This document shows positions 33,371-41,769 of a DNA stretch of 64,000 bases, in pieces. The stretch covers positions 1 through 64,000 of the forward strand of contig CAJFUJ010000061.1 of the NCBI GenBank assembly GCA_904420185.1. Reading direction: 5' to 3'. Numbering within the stretch: the stretch's first letter is position 1; each line of letters begins with the position of its first letter. The notes beneath the pieces were generated by a model, which saw nothing but the letters and a program-made list of their open reading frames with translations, did not search any database and was not told the DNA's origin. The stretch is from an uncultured Butyricicoccus sp. Lineage in GTDB: Bacteria; Bacillota; Clostridia; Oscillospirales; Butyricicoccaceae. A program made the position numbers and the translations under genes.

Positions 33371-33397
33371 CCCGTTCCCTCCTCTCATTTGTGTATT

Positions 33398-33431
33398 ATT
33401 ATCGCACCTAGCGGATACATCCGGGGTACAT
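33398..33431 (-). promoter_or_regulatory. BTAD-type operator and -10 box of the hypothetical gene
   Basis: GATACAT (33414-33420) and GGTACAT (33425-33431) are in direct repeat, 11 bp apart. Exactly 10 bp separate them from a minus-strand -10 GATAAT (33398-33403). The arrangement is identical to the operator at 32870-32903. Confidence 0.7.
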
Positions 33432-33520
33432 TTCCGCGCTCTTCAGAAATTTCTGATGAACGAATTTTATGTAGAAGAATCAAATGCCAGAAAACGCGCT
33501 TGCTTTCCGGCATTGATTCT

Positions 33521-34756
33521 TCATTTGGCTTGCAGCATGGGTATGACTCCACTCCGCCTTGCCGGTTGTAGCGGCCGCAGTTTGCAAGAGAGCACAACAG
33601 GGGTTTTGGGATATTTTTTTCGATAGGCCCGGTGAATCCGCTCCAAAACCTGTTCGCCCGTTTCATAAGTAACCGTCGGGAGCAGCATGACATATTGTGC
33701 CAAACTGTACCGCGCCACCACATCGCCACGGCGAAGTGAAAACCGAATCTCTTCTAACAGCTGATCCATGACTTGATTGAGCAGCTCGGCTTTTGGCATA
33801 TTCAAATACGCATCTGTGACCGTAATCAGGCCTAAGAACACACTTCCACCATAGCGTTCCAAACAGCGCTCTTCAATGCGGTATAAATCCCGGAAAATGC
33901 TATATTCGCATACAAATGCCCCACGTGCATCATCTGTTTCGGACATATTGGCGCATACTTTTTCAATATCCAGATCGGTTGCTTGCTCTGTGCTTGCAAT
34001 ATTGCGGTATAGCTCACGCAGCGGCTCCGAGACCTGCACACCCAATCGTTTATAAAACATTTCTGTAATATGGTCGTAATGCAGTTTTGCATCGGATAAA
34101 CGGCCACAAGCGATCAAGGCTAAAATCATTTCCTGGTTGAGTGTCTCATCCAGATCGTCGATGCGCAGCGCTTTGGTGCACAGTTCAATAATTTCCTCTG
34201 GCCGTCCTTCTTCCCGCAGCATCTGGCACAATAGATAGGTCATGCGCAGAAAACAGCTGTGATAGTATGTGGAAGACGCAATCATCCACATATTTGTTTC
34301 ATTGAGGAAGCGGCCTTTGTACAAGTCGATTGCGCGGTATAACAAATCAATCTGTGGGCGGCTTTCCTTTTTCCCACAGCACTGTTGGTACAGCGCTTCG
34401 AACTCCTCGGCATCGATTGCATAGGAGATCGATGGAGTCCATTGGCAATTTCCTTGCCGCACGGTTAAAAAATCCATGCCCGCCGGTGCACCGCCCTGTG
34501 TCAACAGGCTGCGGAACCGGTGAATCAAGGTTTTCAACGCATTGCTTGGATTGGAACAGTCCCCATCCGACCAAAGCAACTCATAAATTTCAAGTTTTGG
34601 AACCGCACGCTGATGATGGACGGTTAGATATTCTGCCAGCTCCAGCAGTTTTTTGGCGCGCTCCAGCGGTTCACTGATCCGCTTTCCCCGGTAGTATATT
34701 GCAAATCCCCCAAAGGTCTGAATCCATATCTCTGGTGAATGCTCTTGTTGCCACAT
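33521..34756 (-). CDS. BTAD (SARP-like) transcriptional activator with cyclase-like C-terminus
   Basis: A 411-residue regulator. Residues about 10-105 are an OmpR-like DNA-binding fold (IWIQTFGGFAIYYRGKRI onward, with KLEIYELLW). Residues 110-250 are the helical bacterial transcriptional activator domain (IDAEEFEALYQ, YKGRFLNETNMW, GVQVSEPLRELYR). Residues 280-395 resemble a degenerate GGDEF/nucleotide-cyclase fold (FVCEYSIFRDLYRIEER, FSLRRGDVVARYS) without catalytic acidic residues in the usual place. SARP-type activators bind tandem heptamers just upstream of the -10, which matches both downstream promoters. GAGGGGG precedes the ATG. Confidence 0.85.
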   Translation of the reverse strand: MWQQEHSPEIWIQTFGGFAIYYRGKRISEPLERAKKLLELAEYLTVHHQRAVPKLEIYELLWSDGDCSNPSNALKTLIHRFRSLLTQGGAPAGMDFLTVRQGNCQWTPSISYAIDAEEFEALYQQCCGKKESRPQIDLLYRAIDLYKGRFLNETNMWMIASSTYYHSCFLRMTYLLCQMLREEGRPEEIIELCTKALRIDDLDETLNQEMILALIACGRLSDAKLHYDHITEMFYKRLGVQVSEPLRELYRNIASTEQATDLDIEKVCANMSETDDARGAFVCEYSIFRDLYRIEERCLERYGGSVFLGLITVTDAYLNMPKAELLNQVMDQLLEEIRFSLRRGDVVARYSLAQYVMLLPTVTYETGEQVLERIHRAYRKKYPKTPVVLSCKLRPLQPARRSGVIPMLQAK

Positions 34757-34948
34757 GCAGCCTATCCCCCTCCTTTACAAAAACCAGCATTTGTACAGTT
34801 TTATTATAACAAATGATTGTTATTCTCGCAAGTATGCCCCTTCGTCTAATTTCTAAGCATAGTGCATTCGCCATCTGCATATAGATAGAGAAGTCACGCG
34901 GCCGCCAGCCCGCGCGGCAGCAACCGAACAAAAGGAGTTGATGCAACC

Positions 34949-36775
34949 ATGTGTGGAATCGGGGGACTGGTCGATTATGAACGGGGCGCACGCGTGTGGA
35001 GCGACGTCGGCCGGCGGATGGATCGCGTGCTGACTCCGCGCGGCCCAGACGGCGGCCAGCAATATATGGATGACACTGCCCTTCTGGTGCACCGGCGGCT
35101 GATTGTCGTTGATCCGGACGGCGGCGGGCAACCCATGGCCTCCCCGGACGGCAAGATCATCTTAATCTATAATGGTGAGTTATATAATACAGAGGATCTG
35201 CGTGTCCTTTTGCTGGCCAAGGGGCATGTCTTTCTCGGACATTCTGATACAGAGGTCCTGCTACACGCTTATTTGGAATGGGGGACCGCTGCCTTTGAAC
35301 GGCTCAATGGGATTTATGCCTTTGCACTTTGGGACAAAGCCCACGCCCAACTCATCCTATGCCGTGACCGGCTGGGCGTCAAACCACTTTTTTATAGCTG
35401 CCGCAAAAACGGATTGGTCTTTGGCTCGGAAATCAAGGCTATTTTGTGCCATCCAGAGATTCAACCTCGCGTGGGGGCCGATGGCTTGCGCTCGGTGTTG
35501 CTGCTTGGCCCCGCCCGCCCACCTGGTTTCGGTGTATTCGAAGGCATCGATGAGCTGTTACCTGGCCATTATGCGGTGCTCACCCCAGAACACTTATCCA
35601 TTCGCCCTTATTGGACCCTCCGTGCAAGTGAACATACCGACTCTCCTGCCCAGACGCTGGCGCGCACGCGGGAGCTGATCGAAGATGCCGCCAACCGCCA
35701 GTTGGTCAGCGATGTGCCACTGTGTACCTTTTTGTCGGGCGGGTTGGATTCATCCATTTTATCCATGCTCGCTGCACGGGCCTACAAACGGCAAAATAAA
35801 CAACTGCACACCTGGTCGGTCGATTATCGTGACAACGACAAGTATTTTACAAAAAGCCTATTTCAACCGAACAGCGATGCCGATTTTATCGGCCAAATGG
35901 TGGAGGCCATCGGCTCGGCCCATCATGCGGTCGTCTTAGAAAATCCGGCGTTATGCGCCGCCCTTTTGCCCAGTGTAGACGCGCGTGACCTGCCCGGCAT
36001 GGCCGATGTGGATTCGTCGCTGTTGCTCTTTTGCGCGGCAGTGAAAAAGGAGTTTACCGTGTGCCAATCGGGCGAGTGCGCCGATGAACTGTTTGGCGGC
36101 TATCCCTGGTATCATCGGGAGGAAATCCTGTTTGAAGACACATTCCCCTGGTCCCGCTCGGTGGATTTCCGGATGCAACTGTTACAGGACGGTGTGGTAC
36201 AAGATGGTCCAGCCTTTGTGCGGCAGCATTACCTGGACACCTGTGCAGCGGCCGACAAACTGCCAGGTGAAAGCAAAAAAGATGCCCGTATGCGCGAAAT
36301 GTTCCTTTTGAACTTGCGCTGGTTCATGGCAACCCTGCTCGACCGCAAGGATCGCATGAGTATGTACTCCGGCCTTGAAGTGCGCGTTCCATTTTGCGAT
36401 CACCGCATCGTGGAATACGCCTACAATATGCCCTGGCACCTCAAAGCCTGGGATGGGCGGGAAAAAGGCATCGTTCGCAAAGCGTTTGAAAACGATTTGC
36501 CCACAGAGATTGTATGGCGCAAAAAATCCCCTTACCCAAAGACGTTCTCCCCTGAATATACCGGGCTGGTCTGCTCCTACGTGCGCCAGATCATGCAGGA
36601 TGAGCACTCTTATATCCCCAAGCTGTTCCGTGCAGACGCCATTGAAGAACTGCTGGCAGCCCCCGACGATATGCCAGAGCCGTGGTATGGCCAGCTCATG
36701 CGTGGACCGCAGGTGTTCGCCTATCTGATTCAACTCGACCGCTGGTTTAAAAAATATCGCATTTCGCTTGTTTAA
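34949..36775 (+). CDS. asnB: Asparagine synthase (glutamine-hydrolysing)
   Basis: A 608-residue amidotransferase converting aspartate to asparagine with ATP and glutamine. Cys2 (MCGIGGLVDYE) is the N-terminal nucleophile of the glutaminase domain (1-210). The synthetase domain has the PP-loop FLSGGLDSSILSML and the SGECADELFGGYPWY loop. It is longer than E. coli AsnB, like the clostridial/Bacillus AsnO-type proteins. AAAAGGAG precedes the ATG by about 11 nt. It is flanked by the divergent BTAD gene and a convergent UPF0303 gene. No amino-sugar or antibiotic genes are adjacent, so housekeeping asparagine synthesis is likely. Confidence 0.93.
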   Translation: MCGIGGLVDYERGARVWSDVGRRMDRVLTPRGPDGGQQYMDDTALLVHRRLIVVDPDGGGQPMASPDGKIILIYNGELYNTEDLRVLLLAKGHVFLGHSDTEVLLHAYLEWGTAAFERLNGIYAFALWDKAHAQLILCRDRLGVKPLFYSCRKNGLVFGSEIKAILCHPEIQPRVGADGLRSVLLLGPARPPGFGVFEGIDELLPGHYAVLTPEHLSIRPYWTLRASEHTDSPAQTLARTRELIEDAANRQLVSDVPLCTFLSGGLDSSILSMLAARAYKRQNKQLHTWSVDYRDNDKYFTKSLFQPNSDADFIGQMVEAIGSAHHAVVLENPALCAALLPSVDARDLPGMADVDSSLLLFCAAVKKEFTVCQSGECADELFGGYPWYHREEILFEDTFPWSRSVDFRMQLLQDGVVQDGPAFVRQHYLDTCAAADKLPGESKKDARMREMFLLNLRWFMATLLDRKDRMSMYSGLEVRVPFCDHRIVEYAYNMPWHLKAWDGREKGIVRKAFENDLPTEIVWRKKSPYPKTFSPEYTGLVCSYVRQIMQDEHSYIPKLFRADAIEELLAAPDDMPEPWYGQLMRGPQVFAYLIQLDRWFKKYRISLV

Positions 36776-36783
36776 CGGATTCA

Positions 36784-36814
36784 TAAAAAAGGGCCTTTCC
36801 ACAAATGGAAAGGC
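36784..36814 (-). terminator. Terminator of the UPF0303 gene
   Basis: GCCTTTCCA (36793-36801) and TGGAAAGGC (36806-36814) form a stem with a T-run on the minus strand (A-run 36785-36790 on plus). It also separates asnB from the convergent gene. Confidence 0.75.
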
Positions 36815-36886
36815 TCCTTCCCTCTATTGAATCAAGCAGCGCCCACACGCTGGGTTTTAGGGTCTCCCTGTGTTTTACGGCGGTGA

Positions 36887-36902
36887 TGTTTCACGTGAAA
36901 CA
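36887..36902. promoter_or_regulatory. parS site, perfect
   Basis: TGTTTCACGTGAAACA, the consensus ParB-binding site, directly at the 3' end of the UPF0303 gene. Confidence 0.92.
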
Positions 36903-37379
36903 TCAATCCTGCTCCCTGCTGAACCAATCGGTCAACGCATCTACGATCACCCTGTGGTCATCCATATGCGGCAGGCCGGATACAGCAATGACACCCACCT
37001 GGCCAACCCCGCGCACAATCAGCGGGAAACCGCCGCCACACATGGCAAATGCCATATGATCCAACCGCTCGCCGGTCATTGTCAAGCCTTTTTCCTCAAA
37101 TTCAGCCCACACGCGCAGCGACGACTTGCCGAACTGATTGACGGTATTGATTTTGCGCTGTACCCAGTCCACATTGTGCTTGGTGCCGCCTGCGGTGACA
37201 TGCTGAAACAGCCGCAGGCCATTTACCTCAATTGCAATTGCACCCCCCTGCTGAAAAGGCTTGAGCTGTTCCACCAGGCGCAGTCCCAGCGCCAGCCCAT
37301 CCGCATGGGAAAACGCACGAAACTGGAACTTTTCCTCCTGTAAAGCGCAGGACTCCGTGATTGTTTGATAGTCTGTCAT
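36903..37379 (-). CDS. UPF0303 (HbpS/GlcG-like) family protein
   Basis: A 158-residue protein resembling the UPF0303/heme-degrading-domain family: ALGLRLVEQLKPFQQGGAIAIEVNGLRLF and AMCGGGFPLIVRGVGQVGVIAVSGLP. Proteins of this fold bind heme or small ligands as oligomers; a specific reaction is not established. The ATG at 37379 has AAAGGA upstream. The 53 in-frame codons before it carry no homology-like features and overlap the divergent sleC leader. Single gene. Confidence 0.8.
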   Translation of the reverse strand: MTDYQTITESCALQEEKFQFRAFSHADGLALGLRLVEQLKPFQQGGAIAIEVNGLRLFQHVTAGGTKHNVDWVQRKINTVNQFGKSSLRVWAEFEEKGLTMTGERLDHMAFAMCGGGFPLIVRGVGQVGVIAVSGLPHMDDHRVIVDALTDWFSREQD

Positions 37380-37532
37380 AGTATGCAATCCTTTCTGTTC
37401 ACAAAAGCAGTTCTTTATTTTTATTATAAATCGGCTTCGTCTGAAAGGCAACGTCAAATCTTTTTCATCGCAAATCATCGCTTTGGGGACGCAAATGTTG
37501 TTCCATATGCAAATTGGCAAAGGAGATTTTCT

Positions 37533-37946
37533 ATGCAAGATGCACGCAATACAGCGGTTGGCTATCTGGTTGTCTCGGTTTCAACCGCGCGCAACGCCAT
37601 CCCGATTGAAAATGCACTGGTTACCGTTTCTTCGGTCAACGACAACGGCGTAGCCGATTTGGTCTTTACCACGCGCACCAATCGCTCTGGGCAAACGCCT
37701 GCACTCCCCCTGCCCGCGCCGCCGCAAAGCAATTCACTCTCTCCTGGCAGCGACTATCCCTATGCCCGCTATGCAGTGACAGTGGACTATGACGGCTATC
37801 AGCCGGTTTCCTCATTTGATCTGACCATTTTCGCTGATATTGTTGCGACCCTTCCCGTATACTTAGTTCCGCTGGAGGAATCTGACATACCTCCCGTCTC
37901 ACCCGAGGTGCGTATATTCCCCAGCCACAGCTTAATGGAGGAGTGA
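37533..37946 (+). CDS. SleC N-terminal (pro/carboxypeptidase-regulatory-like) domain protein
   Basis: A 137-residue protein matching the N-terminal region of clostridial spore cortex-lytic enzyme SleC as I recall it: GYLVVSVSTARNAIPIENALVTV, LPAPPQSNSLSPGS, YARYAVTVDYDGYQPV. It folds as a beta-sandwich like a carboxypeptidase-regulatory domain. In clostridial SleC this part and the catalytic domain are one polypeptide; here a stop codon separates it from the next ORF by 6 bp. AAAGGAG lies before the ATG. It may bind or chaperone the catalytic part. Confidence 0.75.
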   Translation: MQDARNTAVGYLVVSVSTARNAIPIENALVTVSSVNDNGVADLVFTTRTNRSGQTPALPLPAPPQSNSLSPGSDYPYARYAVTVDYDGYQPVSSFDLTIFADIVATLPVYLVPLEESDIPPVSPEVRIFPSHSLMEE

Positions 37947-37952
37947 CTGCTT

Positions 37953-39356
37953 TTGGCCTTACCGTTTATCCCTGAAACCATCACCGTCCATCTTGGCCGG
38001 CCGGAAAGTGCGGCACGCAATGTGACCGTTCCCTTTCCCGATTACATCAAAAACGTCGCCTCGTCGGAAATCTACCCCACTTGGCCGGAAAATGCCATCC
38101 GGGCAAATATGTATGCGCAAATCTCCTATGCGCTCAACCGGGTCTATACCGAGTGGTACCGCGCGCAAGGGTATGATTTCGACATCACCAATTCCACGGC
38201 CTTTGACCAGGCCTATGTGCATGACCGCGACATCTTTGACAACATCTCCCGCATCGCAGACGAGTTGTTCTCCGATTATCTGGTCCGTCCTGGATCGGTC
38301 GAGCCCTTGTTCGCCCAATACTGCAATGGAACCACGGTTACTTGCAATGGCTTAAGCCAATGGGGGACGGTTCCCCTGGCGGAAGAAGGGATGACACCTT
38401 TTGAAATCCTCACCTATTTTTATGGGCAAAATCTTGAGATCGTCGAAAATGCACCTGTTGCACCCAATCTGGGTACCTATCCGGGCAGTCCGCTGCGCCG
38501 GGGCATGATCAACGAGGACGTACGCACCATTCAACTGCGTTTGAACCGCATATCCTCCAATTATCCACTGATCCCTAAAATTTATCCGGTCAATGGTGCT
38601 TTTGATCTCTCCACCGAGGACGCGGTCAAAACATTTCAGCAAACCTTCCGTCTCACGGCCGATGGCATTGTCGGCAAAGCGACTTGGTACCGCATCGCCT
38701 ATCTGTACACCTCGATTAAGCGGCTGGCCGAGCTCAACAGCGAAGGGCTGTCGCTGCAAGAGGTCACCCCTGTTTTAACCGGGGTACTGCAACGGGGCGA
38801 CCGCGGCGACCAGGTGCGGCTCGTGCAGTATTACCTGTCGGTTCTGGGAACTTACTACGCCGAGATCCCAGTGATTGCCGACGACGGCATCTTCGGCGAA
38901 CAGACCGAGCAGGCGGTCATCGCTGCCCAAAAGCTGTTCGGCCTGACACCCGATGGGATTGTCGGCGAGCAGACCTGGAATGCAATTTACTCTTCGTACT
39001 TAACGATTGTACAGGCCAATCCCAACCTGACAACCGCCGACGGTGTCCCAGTTTTCCCTGGCCGCATTATGATCGAAGGGATGTCTGGCGCGGATGTCGA
39101 GCAGGCACAGACCTTCTTGGCATTTTTATCGGGCATTTATCCGGAGATCCCAGAAATCCCAGTGACCGGTTACTTTGGAGAACGTACGCGAGAGGCCGTC
39201 ATCGCCGCACAGGAGCTGTTCGGCTTGACCGTGACCGGTACCATTGGTCCTGCCACCTGGGACATCCTCGCCGAGCAATATGAAACCGCGACCCGCGGTG
39301 CACAAACCGCACAGCAGCAGTATCCGGGCTATGTGCTACAAAGTCAGGAGGAATGA
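37953..39356 (+). CDS. sleC: SleC-like spore cortex-lytic transglycosylase with PG-binding repeats
   Basis: A 467-residue protein. Residues 1-150 match the SleC catalytic domain (related to SpoIID lytic transglycosylases): KNVASSEIYPTWPENAIRAN with likely catalytic Glu39, NRVYTEWYRAQGYDF, FAQYCNGTTVTC and GLSQWG. Three peptidoglycan-binding type 1 repeats follow (about 175-250, 270-345, 365-440), each with a GxxG-Tx-AV-x2-FQ/AQ core. It should cleave cortex peptidoglycan at germination. It starts at TTG with GGAGGAG upstream. It lacks the N-terminal domain, which is encoded by the preceding ORF. Confidence 0.85.
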   Translation: MALPFIPETITVHLGRPESAARNVTVPFPDYIKNVASSEIYPTWPENAIRANMYAQISYALNRVYTEWYRAQGYDFDITNSTAFDQAYVHDRDIFDNISRIADELFSDYLVRPGSVEPLFAQYCNGTTVTCNGLSQWGTVPLAEEGMTPFEILTYFYGQNLEIVENAPVAPNLGTYPGSPLRRGMINEDVRTIQLRLNRISSNYPLIPKIYPVNGAFDLSTEDAVKTFQQTFRLTADGIVGKATWYRIAYLYTSIKRLAELNSEGLSLQEVTPVLTGVLQRGDRGDQVRLVQYYLSVLGTYYAEIPVIADDGIFGEQTEQAVIAAQKLFGLTPDGIVGEQTWNAIYSSYLTIVQANPNLTTADGVPVFPGRIMIEGMSGADVEQAQTFLAFLSGIYPEIPEIPVTGYFGERTREAVIAAQELFGLTVTGTIGPATWDILAEQYETATRGAQTAQQQYPGYVLQSQEE

Positions 39357-39359
39357 GCA

Positions 39360-39887
39360 TTGTATACCGATGAACAGCGCCAGGAACATATTCGCGGTTT
39401 GCAGCAGGATTTGCGGGTCATCCAGGCTGCACAGGATGGGCCGCTTCCCAAAATCAGCGGTGTATACGACGCCTTGACCGAGGATGCTGTGCGCCGTTTT
39501 CAGCGGCAACAGGGTCTACCGGTCACCGGCCGCACCGACTTGACCACCTGGGACCGCATTGTCCATGCAGCCAATCGTGCGCGCAGCCAGACCGCCCTTC
39601 CCCTCGCGGTGCGTGTCTTTCCAAGCGCCTTGCAGCTGGTGGAACCAGGCGACCAGGGGCGGTTTCTTTACATCTTGCAGGGCATCTTAAACGGCCTAGC
39701 CGATACCTATGCCAATATGCCCGCTATCCCCTACTCAGGGGTATACGACGACGCAACCGAACAGAGCGTGACCGCCTTGCAGCGCGCAGCCGGCCTGCCG
39801 GCCACCGGCCGCCTGGATGCCGACACCTGGAATGCCCTAGCCCATCTGTATTCTCATGTGGGGACCCGGCCGGTGGAGAGGACGTGA
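39360..39887 (+). CDS. Peptidoglycan-binding domain protein, third ORF of the sleC cluster
   Basis: A 175-residue protein made of two peptidoglycan-binding type 1 domains: SGVYDALTEDAVRRFQRQQGLPVTG, and SGVYDDATEQSVTALQRAAG at about 135-165. There is no catalytic domain or signal peptide. It starts at TTG, 8 nt after AGGAGG and 3 bp after the previous stop, so it is co-translated with sleC. It probably adds cortex affinity to the SleC assembly, or continues a once longer sleC. Confidence 0.78.
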   Translation: MYTDEQRQEHIRGLQQDLRVIQAAQDGPLPKISGVYDALTEDAVRRFQRQQGLPVTGRTDLTTWDRIVHAANRARSQTALPLAVRVFPSALQLVEPGDQGRFLYILQGILNGLADTYANMPAIPYSGVYDDATEQSVTALQRAAGLPATGRLDADTWNALAHLYSHVGTRPVERT

Positions 39888-39893
39888 ACCGGC

Positions 39894-39922
39894 TTGTTTG
39901 TGTCCGCTTGTCGTGCTATACT
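39894..39922 (+). promoter_or_regulatory. Promoter of the membrane protein at 39946
   Basis: TTGTTT (39894-39899), a 17-bp spacer and TATACT (39917-39922). Confidence 0.55.
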
Positions 39923-39945
39923 AAAACAAAAAGGGGTGAACCAGC

Positions 39946-40665
39946 ATGGCTTTTGCAATTCACAAGCCGCTACAAGTGGCCTGCATTGCGCTTTATTGGG
40001 CGGGCACAGTGGCCTTCCTGGTTTATCTGGGCTGGAAGGTTTACGGTGGCAGCCTCGCCCCCTTTGATGGGCTGCTCATAATCTTCCCACCAATCTGTGC
40101 GGTGGCCGTGCTATGCCGTTCCCCCTCCCCTGCGCCCAAACCAGCCAGCCGGCCGCGGGTCTGGCACTTGTTCCAGGTGGCCGGGTGGATCGTACTCTTT
40201 GGGCTGCTGTTGGCAAGCCTGATTGGCGGGCATCGATATGATGTGGGTGTGTATCAGCTATTGCTGTTGCTCGTGATATTTTGCTTGCTGGAGCAGCGGC
40301 GCAAGCGGCTGGGACGCAGTCTTTCCCTTTCCCGTTTCTTTTTGCTGTTGTTTACCGTCTATTTGCTCGTTGCCATTGGGTTCTGCGCTGTCGTCCATCC
40401 CGCGACTGTGCGTCAGGGTGCCGCGCTGGTACGCGGACAGGGCTATACCGCAGTAGGCTACGGTGGGCATATCAGCGATACTTCCTTTCTTTCCTCGACT
40501 TTTTTGGATTTTACGCCCATGACCGGTCGTGAACAGGCCCTGGGACTGTACTTCTACGCCGCCCAAAAGGATGGCCAGCCTTATGGCGTACTGGTCAGCG
40601 TGTTGGGAAACCGTGTGGTCGGCTACACCCAAAACCAGGCCATCATTGCGGTCTTTGCCGGCTGA
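39946..40665 (+). CDS. Membrane protein of unknown function
   Basis: A 239-residue protein with about five hydrophobic helices in the first 150 residues, then an 85-residue soluble C-terminal domain (GYTAVGYGGHISDTSFLSST onward). AAAAGGGGTGAA precedes the ATG. It is a single gene with its own promoter and terminator. I do not recognise the family and no catalytic motif stands out. Confidence 0.75.
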   Translation: MAFAIHKPLQVACIALYWAGTVAFLVYLGWKVYGGSLAPFDGLLIIFPPICAVAVLCRSPSPAPKPASRPRVWHLFQVAGWIVLFGLLLASLIGGHRYDVGVYQLLLLLVIFCLLEQRRKRLGRSLSLSRFFLLLFTVYLLVAIGFCAVVHPATVRQGAALVRGQGYTAVGYGGHISDTSFLSSTFLDFTPMTGREQALGLYFYAAQKDGQPYGVLVSVLGNRVVGYTQNQAIIAVFAG

Positions 40666-40681
40666 CCCCCACAGCAAAACA

Positions 40682-40720
40682 AAGCTCCGGCTGCATTCAC
40701 CCAAGCAGCCGGAGCTTTTT
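40682..40720 (+). terminator. Intrinsic terminator after the membrane protein gene
   Basis: AAGCTCCGGCTGC pairs with GCAGCCGGAGCTT (40705-40717), followed by TTT. Confidence 0.9.
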
Positions 40721-40724
40721 GCAC

Positions 40725-40740
40725 TGTTTCACGTGAAACC
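40725..40740. promoter_or_regulatory. parS site
   Basis: TGTTTCACGTGAAACC, 15 of 16 bases of the consensus, between two convergent genes. Confidence 0.85.
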
Positions 40741-40750
40741 ATTTCATTGT

Positions 40751-41554
40751 TTATGGAACCGCATATTCGCCCGGCGTAATCGCCATGACAATGCGCGGCG
40801 GCTCAATCAAACCGTGCTGGTACTGGACCGGCCAACGGATCTCCTGAGAGATGCCGTAATTGTCCATACCGTCGATGGTCTCCCCGCTTTTCATCATCGG
40901 CCCAACCGCATAAAGCAGTGAGGCGACGCTATATGCGTGTTTCATCAGCGCGTTGGGGTTGAGGGAATGAAAGTGGTATTGCAAGTCGGGCAGACCGATT
41001 TGGCTGAGCCCCACAGTATCGATCATCATATCCCCTTCGGTACCGCTCACGCTGAAAAAGCGGGTATTCACGCACAGATACAAAAACCGGTCGCCGCCCC
41101 GTGAAGGATTGCTCCGCATCTGCTCAGCTGTAAGCAGCCGGCCAGCTGCCGGCGTATAGACGGCCACACAATCGGGATAGCAGGCAAACACGGCTTCTGT
41201 CATTTGCACAATCAGGTCGCCGCGCGCCTTATAATCCAGCCCCTGGGCATTTTGGTCGGACAGCCGCACATGATGGGTACAGCGCGCAAGCAACTGGTTG
41301 GCTTGCGGCACATTCCACATCTGCCCGCGTGTAAAATCCGAGATACAGGACGGATCAAAAGGCGACGGCGGGTCCACGCAAATCCGGGCCGGGTATTTGC
41401 CCACTGTATAGGCATCCTCTGCCCAAGCAGCGCTATCCAAGCGCTCGGACAGTGCTTTCTCAAGCGCCTCCCGGCCGGCTTCTTCTGGACGGTTTTCGAA
41501 TAAGAGCTCTATTTCAAACACCGGCGTCCCCGGGTTGTGCTGGTTCTCCTCCAT
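40751..41554 (-). CDS. DUF4261-like cytoplasmic protein
   Basis: A 267-residue soluble protein. The stretch VNTRFFSVSGTEGDMMIDTVGLSQIGLPDLQYHF, then MKHAYSVASLLYAVGPMMKSGETIDG, is the kind of conserved C-terminal half found in DUF4261 proteins, as far as I recall. No enzyme motif is visible and the function is unknown. The ATG is preceded by GAAGGGAAGTGG. Single gene, upstream of the hairpin repeat region. Confidence 0.65.
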   Translation of the reverse strand: MEENQHNPGTPVFEIELLFENRPEEAGREALEKALSERLDSAAWAEDAYTVGKYPARICVDPPSPFDPSCISDFTRGQMWNVPQANQLLARCTHHVRLSDQNAQGLDYKARGDLIVQMTEAVFACYPDCVAVYTPAAGRLLTAEQMRSNPSRGGDRFLYLCVNTRFFSVSGTEGDMMIDTVGLSQIGLPDLQYHFHSLNPNALMKHAYSVASLLYAVGPMMKSGETIDGMDNYGISQEIRWPVQYQHGLIEPPRIVMAITPGEYAVP

Positions 41555-41626
41555 GGGTCCACTTCCCTTCTGTTTCTTTATGGTTTATTATACGCCCTGC
41601 CGGGTGGGTTGTGCAAGGGGAACTCT

Positions 41627-41751
41627 TTTTCGCGGGGCGTCTTTTCCCCAGGGTGCTTTTTCGCGGGGCGCCGCCCCGCACCCCGCGCGCCTTTTGAAAA
41701 AGGCGCGGCCGAAAACTTTGCGGCCCGGCATGCCTTCGCATGCCGGGCCGC
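41627..41751. repeat. Hairpin-rich repeat region, dispersed repeat copy 2
   Basis: Contains a direct repeat TTTTTCGCGGGGCG (41627-41640 and 41657-41670) and hairpins at 41663-41679 (GCGGGGCG-C-CGCCCCGC), 41687-41706 (GCGCC-TTTTGAAAAA-GGCGC) and 41720-41751. Read on the minus strand, 41717 to 41663 aligns with 9983-10040 with compensatory changes in both stems. The last hairpin (14-bp stem, CTTC loop) lies 18 bp after serS and may end its transcription. Confidence 0.75.
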
Positions 41752-41769
41752 GGGATTTGGAAGACTTTA

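Noticed and set aside
32886-33431. GATACAT repeats as a CRISPR or microsatellite
   Set aside because: Only two heptamers per site in a fixed promoter position, with unrelated sequence between sites; an operator explains them better.
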